Shown here: positions 34,373 through 41,488 of the stretch, piece by piece | How positions within the stretch are numbered: the stretch's first letter is position 1 | How the letters are laid out: every line of letters starts with the position of its first letter | Assembly: GCA_002298145.1 (NCBI GenBank) | Contig: DBMP01000013.1 | Coordinates: 535,471-599,470 of the forward strand | DNA length: 64,000 bases | Reading direction: 5' to 3' | Source of the DNA: Spartobacteria bacterium UBA695 | GTDB taxonomy: Bacteria; Verrucomicrobiota; Verrucomicrobiia; Chthoniobacterales; Chthoniobacteraceae | Position numbers and translations under genes: made by a program | Notes under the pieces: generated by a model | Told to the model about the DNA's origin: nothing | Seen by the model: the letters and a program-made list of their open reading frames with translations, nothing else | Database searches by the model: none

Positions 34373-35326
34373 ATGAACCTGAAATGGCTTATTGGCGGTG
34401 TGCTGGCTCTGCTTTTTGCGGGGAATGCGCTGGCGTGGGACGAGGGGGGCCATTTGCTGATCGGCGAAATCGCCGCCCGGCGGCTCCGGCCCGAGGTGGT
34501 CGAGGAGATGCGGCCGCTGATTGCGCTGCTCGATCGGCAGTTCAACGGCGGGGCTCCATACAACTTGGTGACGGCGGGGGTGTGGCTGGATGACCAGAGG
34601 GGCCTCGGGCAGGCGAACCCGTGGGGACGCTGGCATTTTGTTGATTTCGAATGCGATGGGGGGAAAACCCCGCCGGAGCCGCCGCCGCCCCACGCACTTT
34701 GGGGGCTGGACCAGGCGACGGCCGTGCTGGGGGACCGCCAGGCACCGCCGCGGGACCGGGCCGTGGCGTTGGCGCAGGTGATCCACATCGTGGGGGATAT
34801 CCACCAACCGCTCCACGCGGCGGACCGGCATGACCGGGGCGGCAATATGGTGACGATTGCCCCGCTCTTTGACGGCCTCTGGAACCCTCGTAATTTGCAT
34901 GCGTTCTGGGACTCGGCCTACCGGATCGACGTTCGGGAGGGCCGCCCCGTGGAGCTCTGGCAGCTGCCGCCTCGCCCTGCCTGGCCGGAAGCGCCCGGCG
35001 CGCCAGGGGTGGTCTCGCGGGAGGCCGGGGCGGCGATGGAGTGGGCCTCGGCAAATGTCCGCAGGGTTGATGGGGAGAGCGCTTCAGGCACCCGTCCGTG
35101 GGAAGCCTGGGCGCGGGGGACTTTTGCATTTGCCCGGGAAAAAGCCTGGCCCTCCGATGGCGGGACGCTTTCCCCGGCTTTTATTCACGAAGCCCACTTC
35201 CTTGCCATGGCTCAGATCGTAAAAGCCGGGGAGCGCCTGGGCGATCTCCTCAATGCCCGCCTGGCTCCTCCAGCGCGGGAGGCTGCGGCGGCTTCCCCTG
35301 CGGCTCCAGCCGCAGCCGGGCGATAA
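34373..35326 (+). CDS. Secreted S1/P1-family nuclease
   Basis: The 317-residue protein has a signal peptide (MNLKWLIGGVLALLFAGNALA) cut just before Trp, giving a mature WDEGGH start. In S1/P1 nucleases the N-terminal Trp amine and nearby His bind the tri-zinc centre, so the ATG at 34373 is well supported. Further ligand motifs are HFVDFE, HIVGDIHQPLHAADRHDRGGN and NLHAFWD. The enzyme would degrade single-stranded nucleic acids in the periplasm or outside the cell. A proline/alanine tail ends the protein. Its last 77 bases overlap the end of an opposing small gene. Confidence 0.9.
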   Translation: MNLKWLIGGVLALLFAGNALAWDEGGHLLIGEIAARRLRPEVVEEMRPLIALLDRQFNGGAPYNLVTAGVWLDDQRGLGQANPWGRWHFVDFECDGGKTPPEPPPPHALWGLDQATAVLGDRQAPPRDRAVALAQVIHIVGDIHQPLHAADRHDRGGNMVTIAPLFDGLWNPRNLHAFWDSAYRIDVREGRPVELWQLPPRPAWPEAPGAPGVVSREAGAAMEWASANVRRVDGESASGTRPWEAWARGTFAFAREKAWPSDGGTLSPAFIHEAHFLAMAQIVKAGERLGDLLNARLAPPAREAAAASPAAPAAAGR

Positions 35327-35648
35327 GGAGCGGGCTGACGGTGCGCACCCGCCGGGCGAGTTCCTCCGGGTCGGCCGTTTCCGTGACGGTTAGCTCGCGC
35401 TTCTCCGCAGCGTCGAGGCCGTCGAGCTTTGCCAGCCGTTCGAGGAGCTTGAGCACCGTTGCCGCCGCCTTGAGCCCGGCCTCCAGCGGCTCCTCGTCGA
35501 TCACCGGCCCGGAGCGCCCCTCCTTGCGCAGCGCCAGGTCGGCCGAGGCCGCCACGGGCACCCAGCGCTCCAGCAGCTTAAAGCAGATGCCGCGCTGAGC
35601 TTCCCGGCGCTCGTCGGTGAGGTCGCGGGGTTTGCGCCGTGCCGTCAT
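35250..35648 (-). CDS. Hypothetical protein, last gene of a three-gene cassette
   Basis: The 132-residue product starts MTARRKPRDLTDERREAQRG. It is basic at the N terminus and mostly helical, with a Leu-rich heptad-like region (LKAAATVLKLLERLAKL, about residues 55-75) and a Pro-rich C terminus. No family is recognised; the size and charge recall small phage packaging or DNA-binding proteins, but this is only a resemblance. It overlaps the preceding gene by 4 bases and overlaps the convergent S1/P1 nuclease gene by 77 bases. Confidence 0.55.
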   Translation of the reverse strand: MTARRKPRDLTDERREAQRGICFKLLERWVPVAASADLALRKEGRSGPVIDEEPLEAGLKAAATVLKLLERLAKLDGLDAAEKRELTVTETADPEELARRVRTVSPLLIARLRLEPQGKPPQPPALEEPGGH

Positions 35649-35917
35649 AAGCCCACCTCCTTTAGTGTGCCGAAGCCGCCCTGCCAGATGAGCCGGAAGC
35701 CGCCCGGGTTCCAGAAGGAGCCCGAGACGCGCCAGATGCGGTCGGCCCGGGCGGTGATGGCTCCCCAGGTCGATTCCCGGGCCCAGGCGGGGTGGATCCA
35801 CGTGACGCCGTCCTCGCGGGTGATGGGAGCGTAGAACGTTACGGTCTCCTCCCCCTTGCCCCATTCTTCGCAGACGAATTCGCGGCTTTCGGCGATCGTG
35901 CTGTGCGAGGTCTTCAT
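35645..35917 (-). CDS. Hypothetical protein, middle gene of a three-gene cassette
   Basis: The 90-residue product starts MKTSHSTIAESREFV at the ATG at 35917. It is rich in Trp and aromatic residues with an alternating pattern (EETVTFYAPITREDGVTWIH and FWNPGGFRLIW), suggesting a small beta-rich soluble domain. No signal peptide is seen. It overlaps both neighbours by 4 bases, so the three genes are translationally coupled. No family is recognised. Confidence 0.58.
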   Translation of the reverse strand: MKTSHSTIAESREFVCEEWGKGEETVTFYAPITREDGVTWIHPAWARESTWGAITARADRIWRVSGSFWNPGGFRLIWQGGFGTLKEVGL

Positions 35918-36261
35918 GCCAGCGCCGGTTCCTTTTCCTCCCAAGCCTCGGGGGCGCCCGCTGCCTCGGTTTCCTCCGCCTCGTCCTCCAGCGGGTCGGC
36001 TTCGTCTTCGGGCAGGATGACGAGTCGGGTTTTAGGCCGGTAGACGGTGATCTGGTAGCGCCCCGTGGCGACCAGCAGGGCGTCGGGGAGCTTGGCGATC
36101 CAGTCGGCGAGCAGCTTGCCCTCGCCGTGCTCGAAAATCGTGGAGACCGGCGCGTGCGTTCCCTGTTTTTCCCACGAGTCGATGAGTCCGGCTTGTTTGG
36201 CTTCGTGAATCCCGAGGCACTGGAATGTGTAGACGGGCCCTCTCAATGTGACATCTCTCAT
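35914..36261 (-). CDS. Hypothetical protein, first gene of a three-gene cassette
   Basis: The 115-residue product starts MRDVTLRGPVYTFQCLG at the ATG at 36261. Residues 1-75 look like a compact mixed fold (LLADWIAKLPDALLVATGRYQITVYRP). The C-terminal third is strongly acidic (EDEADPLEDEAEETEAAG). Acidic tails occur in nucleic-acid mimics and in phage proteins, but no specific family is recognised. A perfect 6-base-arm palindrome lies 86 bases upstream, possibly its operator. Confidence 0.58.
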   Translation of the reverse strand: MRDVTLRGPVYTFQCLGIHEAKQAGLIDSWEKQGTHAPVSTIFEHGEGKLLADWIAKLPDALLVATGRYQITVYRPKTRLVILPEDEADPLEDEAEETEAAGAPEAWEEKEPALA

Positions 36262-36346
36262 GTTTGATTCTTCCTTGGTTGATCGTTTCCCGCACTGGCC
36301 CTGCCGTTTGTATGGCAAAGGCCTCTGTGCTTATTCCTTTTCTCTA

Positions 36347-36361
36347 TGGTGTATTACACCA
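36347..36361. promoter_or_regulatory. Candidate operator palindrome upstream of the three-gene cassette
   Basis: TGGTGT-ATT-ACACCA is a perfect inverted repeat in an AT-richer 180-base gap between the outer-membrane barrel gene and the cassette. A TATTTTATAAAAATG stretch follows on the plus strand side. Position and symmetry suit a dimeric repressor site. The binding protein is unknown. Confidence 0.4.
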
Positions 36362-36442
36362 AGGCAAGCATATTTTATAAAAATGTTCGAATTGGGGGCG
36401 GGGGGCCGGGCCGGGAGAGGGCGGAGCGAGCGAGATCTCTAG

Positions 36443-37738
36443 CTAGAAGGCGTAGGAGATATCCCAGGTGATCATGTTCTGGCTGTAGCCGTCGTCGGCC
36501 TGGTCGGCGAGCTTTTTCAGGTAAGTGTACGAAAGGTGGGTATCGAGCTTCCGGGAGAGCCGGTATTGCGTGGAGAGCTGGGCCCGGAGCATCCGGTAGG
36601 GGGAGGTGTCGACGATGTTGCCGAGGCTCCCGCCGTTGCCCAGGTAGGTGGTCTGGTCGATGCCGATCGTGCCGTTCAGGGTGATCTTGGAGTTCATGCG
36701 CCATGAGCCGTTGTAGCGCACGTAATCGACCTGGGTCTGCGCGCCGAGCAGGGAGAGCGAGAGCTGGCGGCCGACCGAGAGGGTCTGTGTGTAGTATTGG
36801 TTGAAGCGGTTGACGAGCGAGGCGTTGGCGTATTCGCTGGTGGTGGAGGGGCCGTTGCTGGGGATGGATTCGGAGATGCCCGCGCTGGTGTCGAGCGAGG
36901 TGTAGTCGCTGAGCTGGAAGCTCGCCGTGGGGCCGTAGGCAATGGTGGTGCTGTCCTGGTCGGAGGCCGAGGGGAAGGTGGTCTTGCTCACGGAAGCGCC
37001 CATGCCGAGGGTGAGGAAGGAGAGGACGCGCGAGTTGATGCTGCCCGAGACGGTGTCGACGTAGTTATTAAAGGCGCTCGTGCCGATGTTGGTGGCGTTG
37101 CCCGAGGAGTCGAGGCTGACGATGCTGAGGGCCCAGAGATTGCGGTGCGAAACGTCCAGGTGCGCGTTGGTGAGGCTGTTGATGGGCCACTCGGCGTTGG
37201 CCCCGATGGTGTTGGTGAAGCGCCGGAACTGAGCGACGTTGGAGAGGCTGCCGTCGCTGCCGGAGTCGCTTTGCATGGCCATCTGATCGTAGACGCGGAT
37301 CTTTACCGGGCCCGCGAGAATCCGGAAGGCGATCTGCGAGTCGGGCGCGACGTTGAGGTCGGTGTTGTTCCGGTTGAGCGTCGGCTGGAGGAGGTGATAC
37401 TCGTAACCGAGGTTCATCGAAAGGCTCAGCGTGGTCCGCTCGATGTCATCCCGCTCCCGGGGGAACATCTGGAGCTCGGACAGCGCGGTGAAGCCAACGC
37501 GGGGCGTGATGATCAGGTCCGAGAGAATCGGGCTGTCCTTGCCGTTGGAGAGGTTGACGTTGTCCGTGTACTGCGTCTGGACGCTGGAGTTGAGCGTGAC
37601 GTAGACGGGGCCTGCCTTGATGTTGTAGTAGCGCTGAGTCTCGCCGCCGCCAGGCAGATCCTGGGCCCGGGCCTCTGGGTGCGCGAGGAGCATGACGGCG
37701 CCCGCCAGGGCTGCGGCAATATGTCGGCGAAGCTTCAA
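36443..37738 (-). CDS. Outer-membrane beta-barrel protein
   Basis: The 431-residue product begins at a TTG (37738) directly ahead of a signal peptide (LRRHIAAALAGAVMLLAHPEARAQ). The body has alternating hydrophobic and polar residues in many short strands (for example TTLSLSMNLGYEYHL and KLDTHLSYTYLKKLA) and ends in WDISYAF, with the terminal Phe required for barrel assembly. It is similar in style to verrucomicrobial exopolysaccharide-associated barrels. No catalytic motif is seen. It probably spans the outer membrane as a channel or structural protein. Confidence 0.8.
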   Translation of the reverse strand: MKLRRHIAAALAGAVMLLAHPEARAQDLPGGGETQRYYNIKAGPVYVTLNSSVQTQYTDNVNLSNGKDSPILSDLIITPRVGFTALSELQMFPRERDDIERTTLSLSMNLGYEYHLLQPTLNRNNTDLNVAPDSQIAFRILAGPVKIRVYDQMAMQSDSGSDGSLSNVAQFRRFTNTIGANAEWPINSLTNAHLDVSHRNLWALSIVSLDSSGNATNIGTSAFNNYVDTVSGSINSRVLSFLTLGMGASVSKTTFPSASDQDSTTIAYGPTASFQLSDYTSLDTSAGISESIPSNGPSTTSEYANASLVNRFNQYYTQTLSVGRQLSLSLLGAQTQVDYVRYNGSWRMNSKITLNGTIGIDQTTYLGNGGSLGNIVDTSPYRMLRAQLSTQYRLSRKLDTHLSYTYLKKLADQADDGYSQNMITWDISYAF

Positions 37739-37841
37739 AAAAACAGGGGTGGGATTTCTCTGACCAGGTGGGTCGGGGGACTATACGGGCAGGTCCCGCG
37801 CTTGCGCCAATAAAAAAACACCCTGGGCGGCTGCTAAACCG

Positions 37842-38645
37842 CTAAAGATCCTGACCAAACGCCAGGAAGGGCCGGTACTCCTCCAGAATGCGGTCGAGCG
37901 CGGCGACGGCCGCCTCCACCTGGAGATCCAGCGCGGCATCCTGGGGCGTCTCAAAGATCAGCTCAAAGGGGGCCGGGTTAAGCTCCCTCGGGTTGCTCAG
38001 CACGCCGTGGTAGCAGGCGTCGCGGATGAGCGCGTCGCAGGCGGGGAAGCCGTCAATGACAGCCCCGGCTGCCCGGGGGAGAAACGACTCCGCCGCCCGG
38101 AGCGCCGGACGCGCCAAGGCCTCGGTGAGCGTCGCCCCGCGCACGTAGGCGTAGACGCCCTCCGTGGTGTTGTCGGCATGGAGGGCCACGACGCCCGAAA
38201 AGGCGCGCGCGGCCAGTTCGCGTTCCAGGAGGTGGACCTCCTGCTCCGGCGACTGGTTCCAAAATTCGCGGTTGAGATCCGCGCCGGTGCGGGATTGGCG
38301 GGTGCCGTCCTCCAGGCCCGTCGGGTTGCAGACCGGGTAGACGTAGACCTCGTAGCCGCGGGCGCGCTCCGGTTCCTGCACCAGGCGGCGCAGGAACTCC
38401 AGGGCAGCGTAGGCCGTCTCGTGCTCATCGCCGTGGATCGCCGCAAAGATGCCGATGCGCACCGGGTCGACCCCGGCATCCGGCCCGCGCAGGAGCAGCC
38501 GGGGAATGGCGTAGAGCCGCCCGCCCGAAAGGAAGCGCCCAATCTCGCCACACATCAGCGTTTCCTCGGCTTGGAGATCCTCGATCTGCCGTAGCAGATC
38601 CCGGGAAACGAAGGTGGCTGATGATGAGGTCTTAGAGGTCTGCAT
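37842..38645 (-). CDS. M14-like zinc carboxypeptidase / succinylglutamate desuccinylase family
   Basis: The 267-residue cytoplasmic protein has the zinc motif HGDEHE (HxxE) near residue 70, with CNPTGLEDGTRQSRTGADLNREFW (substrate-binding Asn-Arg region) and a third ligand in VALHADN near residue 156. The expected catalytic Glu lies in ELIFETPQ near residue 230. The family includes peptidases and deacylases such as AstE. The short length and lack of signal peptide fit the AstE/AspA-like group. The substrate is unknown. It is divergent from the LuxC-like gene. Confidence 0.82.
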   Translation of the reverse strand: MQTSKTSSSATFVSRDLLRQIEDLQAEETLMCGEIGRFLSGGRLYAIPRLLLRGPDAGVDPVRIGIFAAIHGDEHETAYAALEFLRRLVQEPERARGYEVYVYPVCNPTGLEDGTRQSRTGADLNREFWNQSPEQEVHLLERELAARAFSGVVALHADNTTEGVYAYVRGATLTEALARPALRAAESFLPRAAGAVIDGFPACDALIRDACYHGVLSNPRELNPAPFELIFETPQDAALDLQVEAAVAALDRILEEYRPFLAFGQDL

Positions 38646-38787
38646 GGTTTGTCGCTAATCCCTATTGAGATTATGTAGAATCAAATACGCCCGTTTTTTT
38701 CCCATGGCAATCCGAAATTTTGTCTCCGGCGTTTTCTTTTGCGTAGGGACCATGGTATAAGAGAGACGGTTTTATACGATATTCCCC

Positions 38788-39867
38788 ATGCAGACCCGCG
38801 AAATCGCAACGCATCTGGCCGAGGCAGCCCGGGATTTCCCGTGGCTGGGACCGATCACCGCCGAGGGCCTGATGGGCCTCATCCGCGCCGAACTCGGCTA
38901 CGAGGACGCCCTGGACGTCTTTCACCCCTACGGTGGCCACGCCGCCCGGGCGCTCGGGCCGTGCCTGATCCTGCACGTGGTCAGCGGCAATACCCCCCAC
39001 GCGGGTCTTCAGAGCCTCATCCGAGGGCTGCTCCTGGGTGCGCACAACTGGGTAAAAGTGCCCACGGGCGGGCTGCCGGAGGTGGTGCGCTTCCGCGAGC
39101 AGCTCCCCTTTGAGCTGGCGCGCCGGGTGACGATCTCCGAGGAACTCCACGGCGATTGGCTCGACCAGGCCGATGCCGTGATCGTGTTTGGACGTGACGA
39201 AACGGTAGAACATTTCCGTAAACGGGTTCGCGCCGACCAGCGCTTTTTGCCGCATGCCCACCGGATTAGCTTCGGGGTGGTGTTCGACGACCCCGGGTTT
39301 ACCTCCGTGGCCGACGCGGCGCGCTCCGCCTCGCTCTACAACCAGCAGGGCTGCCTTTCGCCGCATCTCTACTACGTCGACCCGAAGATCGCCCGCGAGT
39401 ACGCCGAGCGGCTGGCCGGGGCGATGGCCGATTTTGAAAAAGAGAACCCGCGCGGGCCCGTCAGCCTCGCGGAGCAGAGCGAGATCGCCGCGCTGCGCAA
39501 AGACTTCGCCTTCCGCGCCGCCGTGAACCAGTCCGAGCCGCCCGCGCTGTGGGAAAGCCCCGGCTCGACGGCCTGGACGGTGCTCTACGACCCGGAGCCG
39601 CAGTTCATGGCCTCGTGCCTTAACCGCGTAATCTACGTCAAGCCGCTTCCCGAGGACCTGCCCCGCGCGGTCATCCGCGTCTACAAACACCTGAGCACCG
39701 TCGGGATCCACCCGGCCACGCCGGAAAACGCCGACCGCGTGGTGCTCACCGGGGCTTCGCGCATCTGCCCCATCGGCCAGATGCAGTTCCCGCCCCTGAC
39801 GTGGCACCACGACGCGCAGCCGGTGCTCCTGCCGCTGATCCACTGGGTGGACTTTGAGACGGAGTGA
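38788..39867 (+). CDS. LuxC-like acyl-CoA (acyl-protein) reductase
   Basis: The 359-residue protein matches the LuxC/aldehyde-dehydrogenase superfamily. It has the nucleotide-binding region HVVSGNTPHAGLQSLIRGLLLG near residue 65 and the acyl-accepting Cys189 in YNQQGCLSPH. ICPIGQMQFPP near the C terminus is typical of the family. LuxC reduces activated fatty acids to aldehydes with NADPH. No LuxD, LuxE or luciferase gene is present, so it more likely acts in acyl-CoA reduction for ether-lipid, wax or secondary metabolism. It is shorter than Vibrio LuxC (about 480 residues). Confidence 0.82.
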   Translation: MQTREIATHLAEAARDFPWLGPITAEGLMGLIRAELGYEDALDVFHPYGGHAARALGPCLILHVVSGNTPHAGLQSLIRGLLLGAHNWVKVPTGGLPEVVRFREQLPFELARRVTISEELHGDWLDQADAVIVFGRDETVEHFRKRVRADQRFLPHAHRISFGVVFDDPGFTSVADAARSASLYNQQGCLSPHLYYVDPKIAREYAERLAGAMADFEKENPRGPVSLAEQSEIAALRKDFAFRAAVNQSEPPALWESPGSTAWTVLYDPEPQFMASCLNRVIYVKPLPEDLPRAVIRVYKHLSTVGIHPATPENADRVVLTGASRICPIGQMQFPPLTWHHDAQPVLLPLIHWVDFETE

Positions 39868-39886
39868 CGAGAGGCGTCGCCTCGGG

Positions 39887-40186
39887 CTATTTCCCTTCGA
39901 TCCAGTCGCCCAGGAATGGCTGATGCTTCACCGGGATGAACTCGATGAAGCGGTGCTGGCCGACGCCTTCGGTCTTGTAGGGGTCCCCGGCGAAGTAGGA
40001 TTCAATCGCATCGAGCGACTCAGCCCGGGCGATAATCATCCCGCCGGTTTTCGGGTTTTGCGGGCCCGACATAAGGAGCAGGCCCGCCTCGTAACCCTTT
40101 TGCAGGTAGGCGCGGTGACGTTCCAGAACGGCGGCCACGGCCTCACTCGGAGCCGTGTAGGTAATTTCGACGACAAAATGTTTCAT
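39887..40186 (-). CDS. YciI-like protein
   Basis: The 99-residue protein starts MKHFVVEITYTAPSEAV and shows the YciI pattern: an early strand, HRAYLQKGYEAGLLLMSGP, GGMIIARAESLDAIESYFAGDPY and a final FIEFIPV strand. YciI proteins are small ferredoxin-fold proteins with a conserved His-Asp pair, sometimes acting as dehalogenase-like or accessory enzymes. The start is set by the ATG at 40186. It is convergent with the LuxC-like gene and divergent from radC; no functional link is evident. Confidence 0.85.
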   Translation of the reverse strand: MKHFVVEITYTAPSEAVAAVLERHRAYLQKGYEAGLLLMSGPQNPKTGGMIIARAESLDAIESYFAGDPYKTEGVGQHRFIEFIPVKHQPFLGDWIEGK

Positions 40187-40271
40187 TAGTCGCCTAGTAA
40201 TACGAATTTCGCAGGCCTCCGCCAGGAAATAGCTGGTCTTTTTGCCGCGCTCCGTGCTCATACTGGGGGTG

Positions 40272-40970
40272 ATGACACGGACGATTCACGACCTGCCGGA
40301 GGGGGACCGCCCCAGGGAAAAGCTCGCCGCCCAAGGCGCGCAGGCGCTCAGCGACAGCGAGCTCATTGCCATTCTGCTGCGAACGGGGCTCCCCGGCGCG
40401 AATGCCGTGGAGGTGGCCCGCCAGCTCCTCGCCCGCTACGGTTCGCTCGGGCGGCTGGCCCGGGCCTCGGTCAAGGAACTGGCTGCCACAAAGGGCGTGG
40501 GGCCCGCCAAGGCCGTGCAGCTATGCGCGGCGTTCGGCCTCGGGGCGAGGCTGGCGCGGGAGACGTTTAACCGGGGTGAAAAACTGACCCGGCCGGAGCT
40601 GATCTATGATTTCCTCGGGCCCGAGATGCGCACGCTCGCGCGCGAATCCTTTCGCGTGGTGCTGCTCGACACCCAGTACCGCCTGCTGCGGGTGGAGGAG
40701 GTTTCCCTCGGGACGCTCGACCAAAGCCTGGCCCATCCGCGCGAGGTTTTCCGGCCCGCGATCATCCACAGCGCCTATGCGATGATTCTGGTCCATAATC
40801 ACCCATCCGGCGACCCTCGCCCAAGCGAATCAGACCGGCGCTTGACGCTCCGGCTGAAGGAAGCCGCCGCGCTGCTGCAAATTCCGCTGCTCGATCACGT
40901 AATCATTGGGGCACCGGGCCCCGGCGGCGCGCCTGGTTATACCAGCTTCAGGGAGTTAAACGCTCTCTAA
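40272..40970 (+). CDS. radC: RadC family JAB-domain protein
   Basis: The 232-residue protein has an N-terminal helix-hairpin-helix region (LSDSELIAILLRTGLPGANAVEVARQLL and ATKGVGPAKAVQL) and a C-terminal JAMM metalloprotease-like domain with HNHPSGDPRPSESD and DHVIIG. This is complete RadC architecture. The biological role of RadC is debated; a DNA-repair role is not firmly established. The ATG at 40272 matches the usual start (MTRTIHDLPEGDRPREKL). Confidence 0.93.
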   Translation: MTRTIHDLPEGDRPREKLAAQGAQALSDSELIAILLRTGLPGANAVEVARQLLARYGSLGRLARASVKELAATKGVGPAKAVQLCAAFGLGARLARETFNRGEKLTRPELIYDFLGPEMRTLARESFRVVLLDTQYRLLRVEEVSLGTLDQSLAHPREVFRPAIIHSAYAMILVHNHPSGDPRPSESDRRLTLRLKEAAALLQIPLLDHVIIGAPGPGGAPGYTSFRELNAL

Positions 40971-41039
40971 ATAAGGTGTTTCAGATTGACTAACCCAGCC
41001 CTGTGAGAATAATGCGCGGGAACCAGAGTACCCACGGAT

Positions 41040-41441
41040 ATGATATTCAAGAATATTGGCGCACTCCTATCGATGATGGCTCTGGCCGGAGCGGGTTATG
41101 TTTATCTCTCGCCCTCGGGGTCGCTGACGATGCCCTCTTTTTCCGCCCCCAAAGCGCCCAGTTCGTATTCTGTACTCAGGCTGGCGAATTCGCGCGACCT
41201 CCACGACGTCAAGGTGGTCCGGCTGGATACGGACGGCTTCGTCGTCTCCTGTTTCGAGGGGACCTTCAAGCTCTGGAACTACCAGCTGACCCCGGACGCC
41301 TACGGCAAGCTCAAGCGGGTCTCGCCCGAGCCGACGGCCACGCCGGTGAGCAAAAGCCTCTTTGACCAGACGCCCACCCCGACGCAAAAGACGAAGGAAA
41401 AGGACTCGGGCCTAAACACCTTCAAAAACTGGATGAATTAA
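41040..41441 (+). CDS. Small exported hypothetical protein
   Basis: The 133-residue product has a hydrophobic N terminus (residues 5-25) that could be a signal peptide or anchor. A small soluble region follows (SYSVLRLANSRDLHDVKVVRLDTDGFVVSCFEGTFKLWNY) with a strand pattern resembling a short beta domain. The C terminus is Pro/Thr/Lys-rich. No family is recognised. It starts 69 bases after radC and is convergent with nadE. Confidence 0.65.
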   Translation: MIFKNIGALLSMMALAGAGYVYLSPSGSLTMPSFSAPKAPSSYSVLRLANSRDLHDVKVVRLDTDGFVVSCFEGTFKLWNYQLTPDAYGKLKRVSPEPTATPVSKSLFDQTPTPTQKTKEKDSGLNTFKNWMN

Positions 41442-41488
41442 GGAGCGCGGCGACGCCCCCCTTGCTTTCCAGCCCGTCTAGTCCGGCT

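Noticed and set aside
38671..39843. 390-codon minus-strand frame across the LuxC-like gene
   Set aside because: Antisense to a protein with a clear catalytic Cys motif; composition is typical of a shadow frame.
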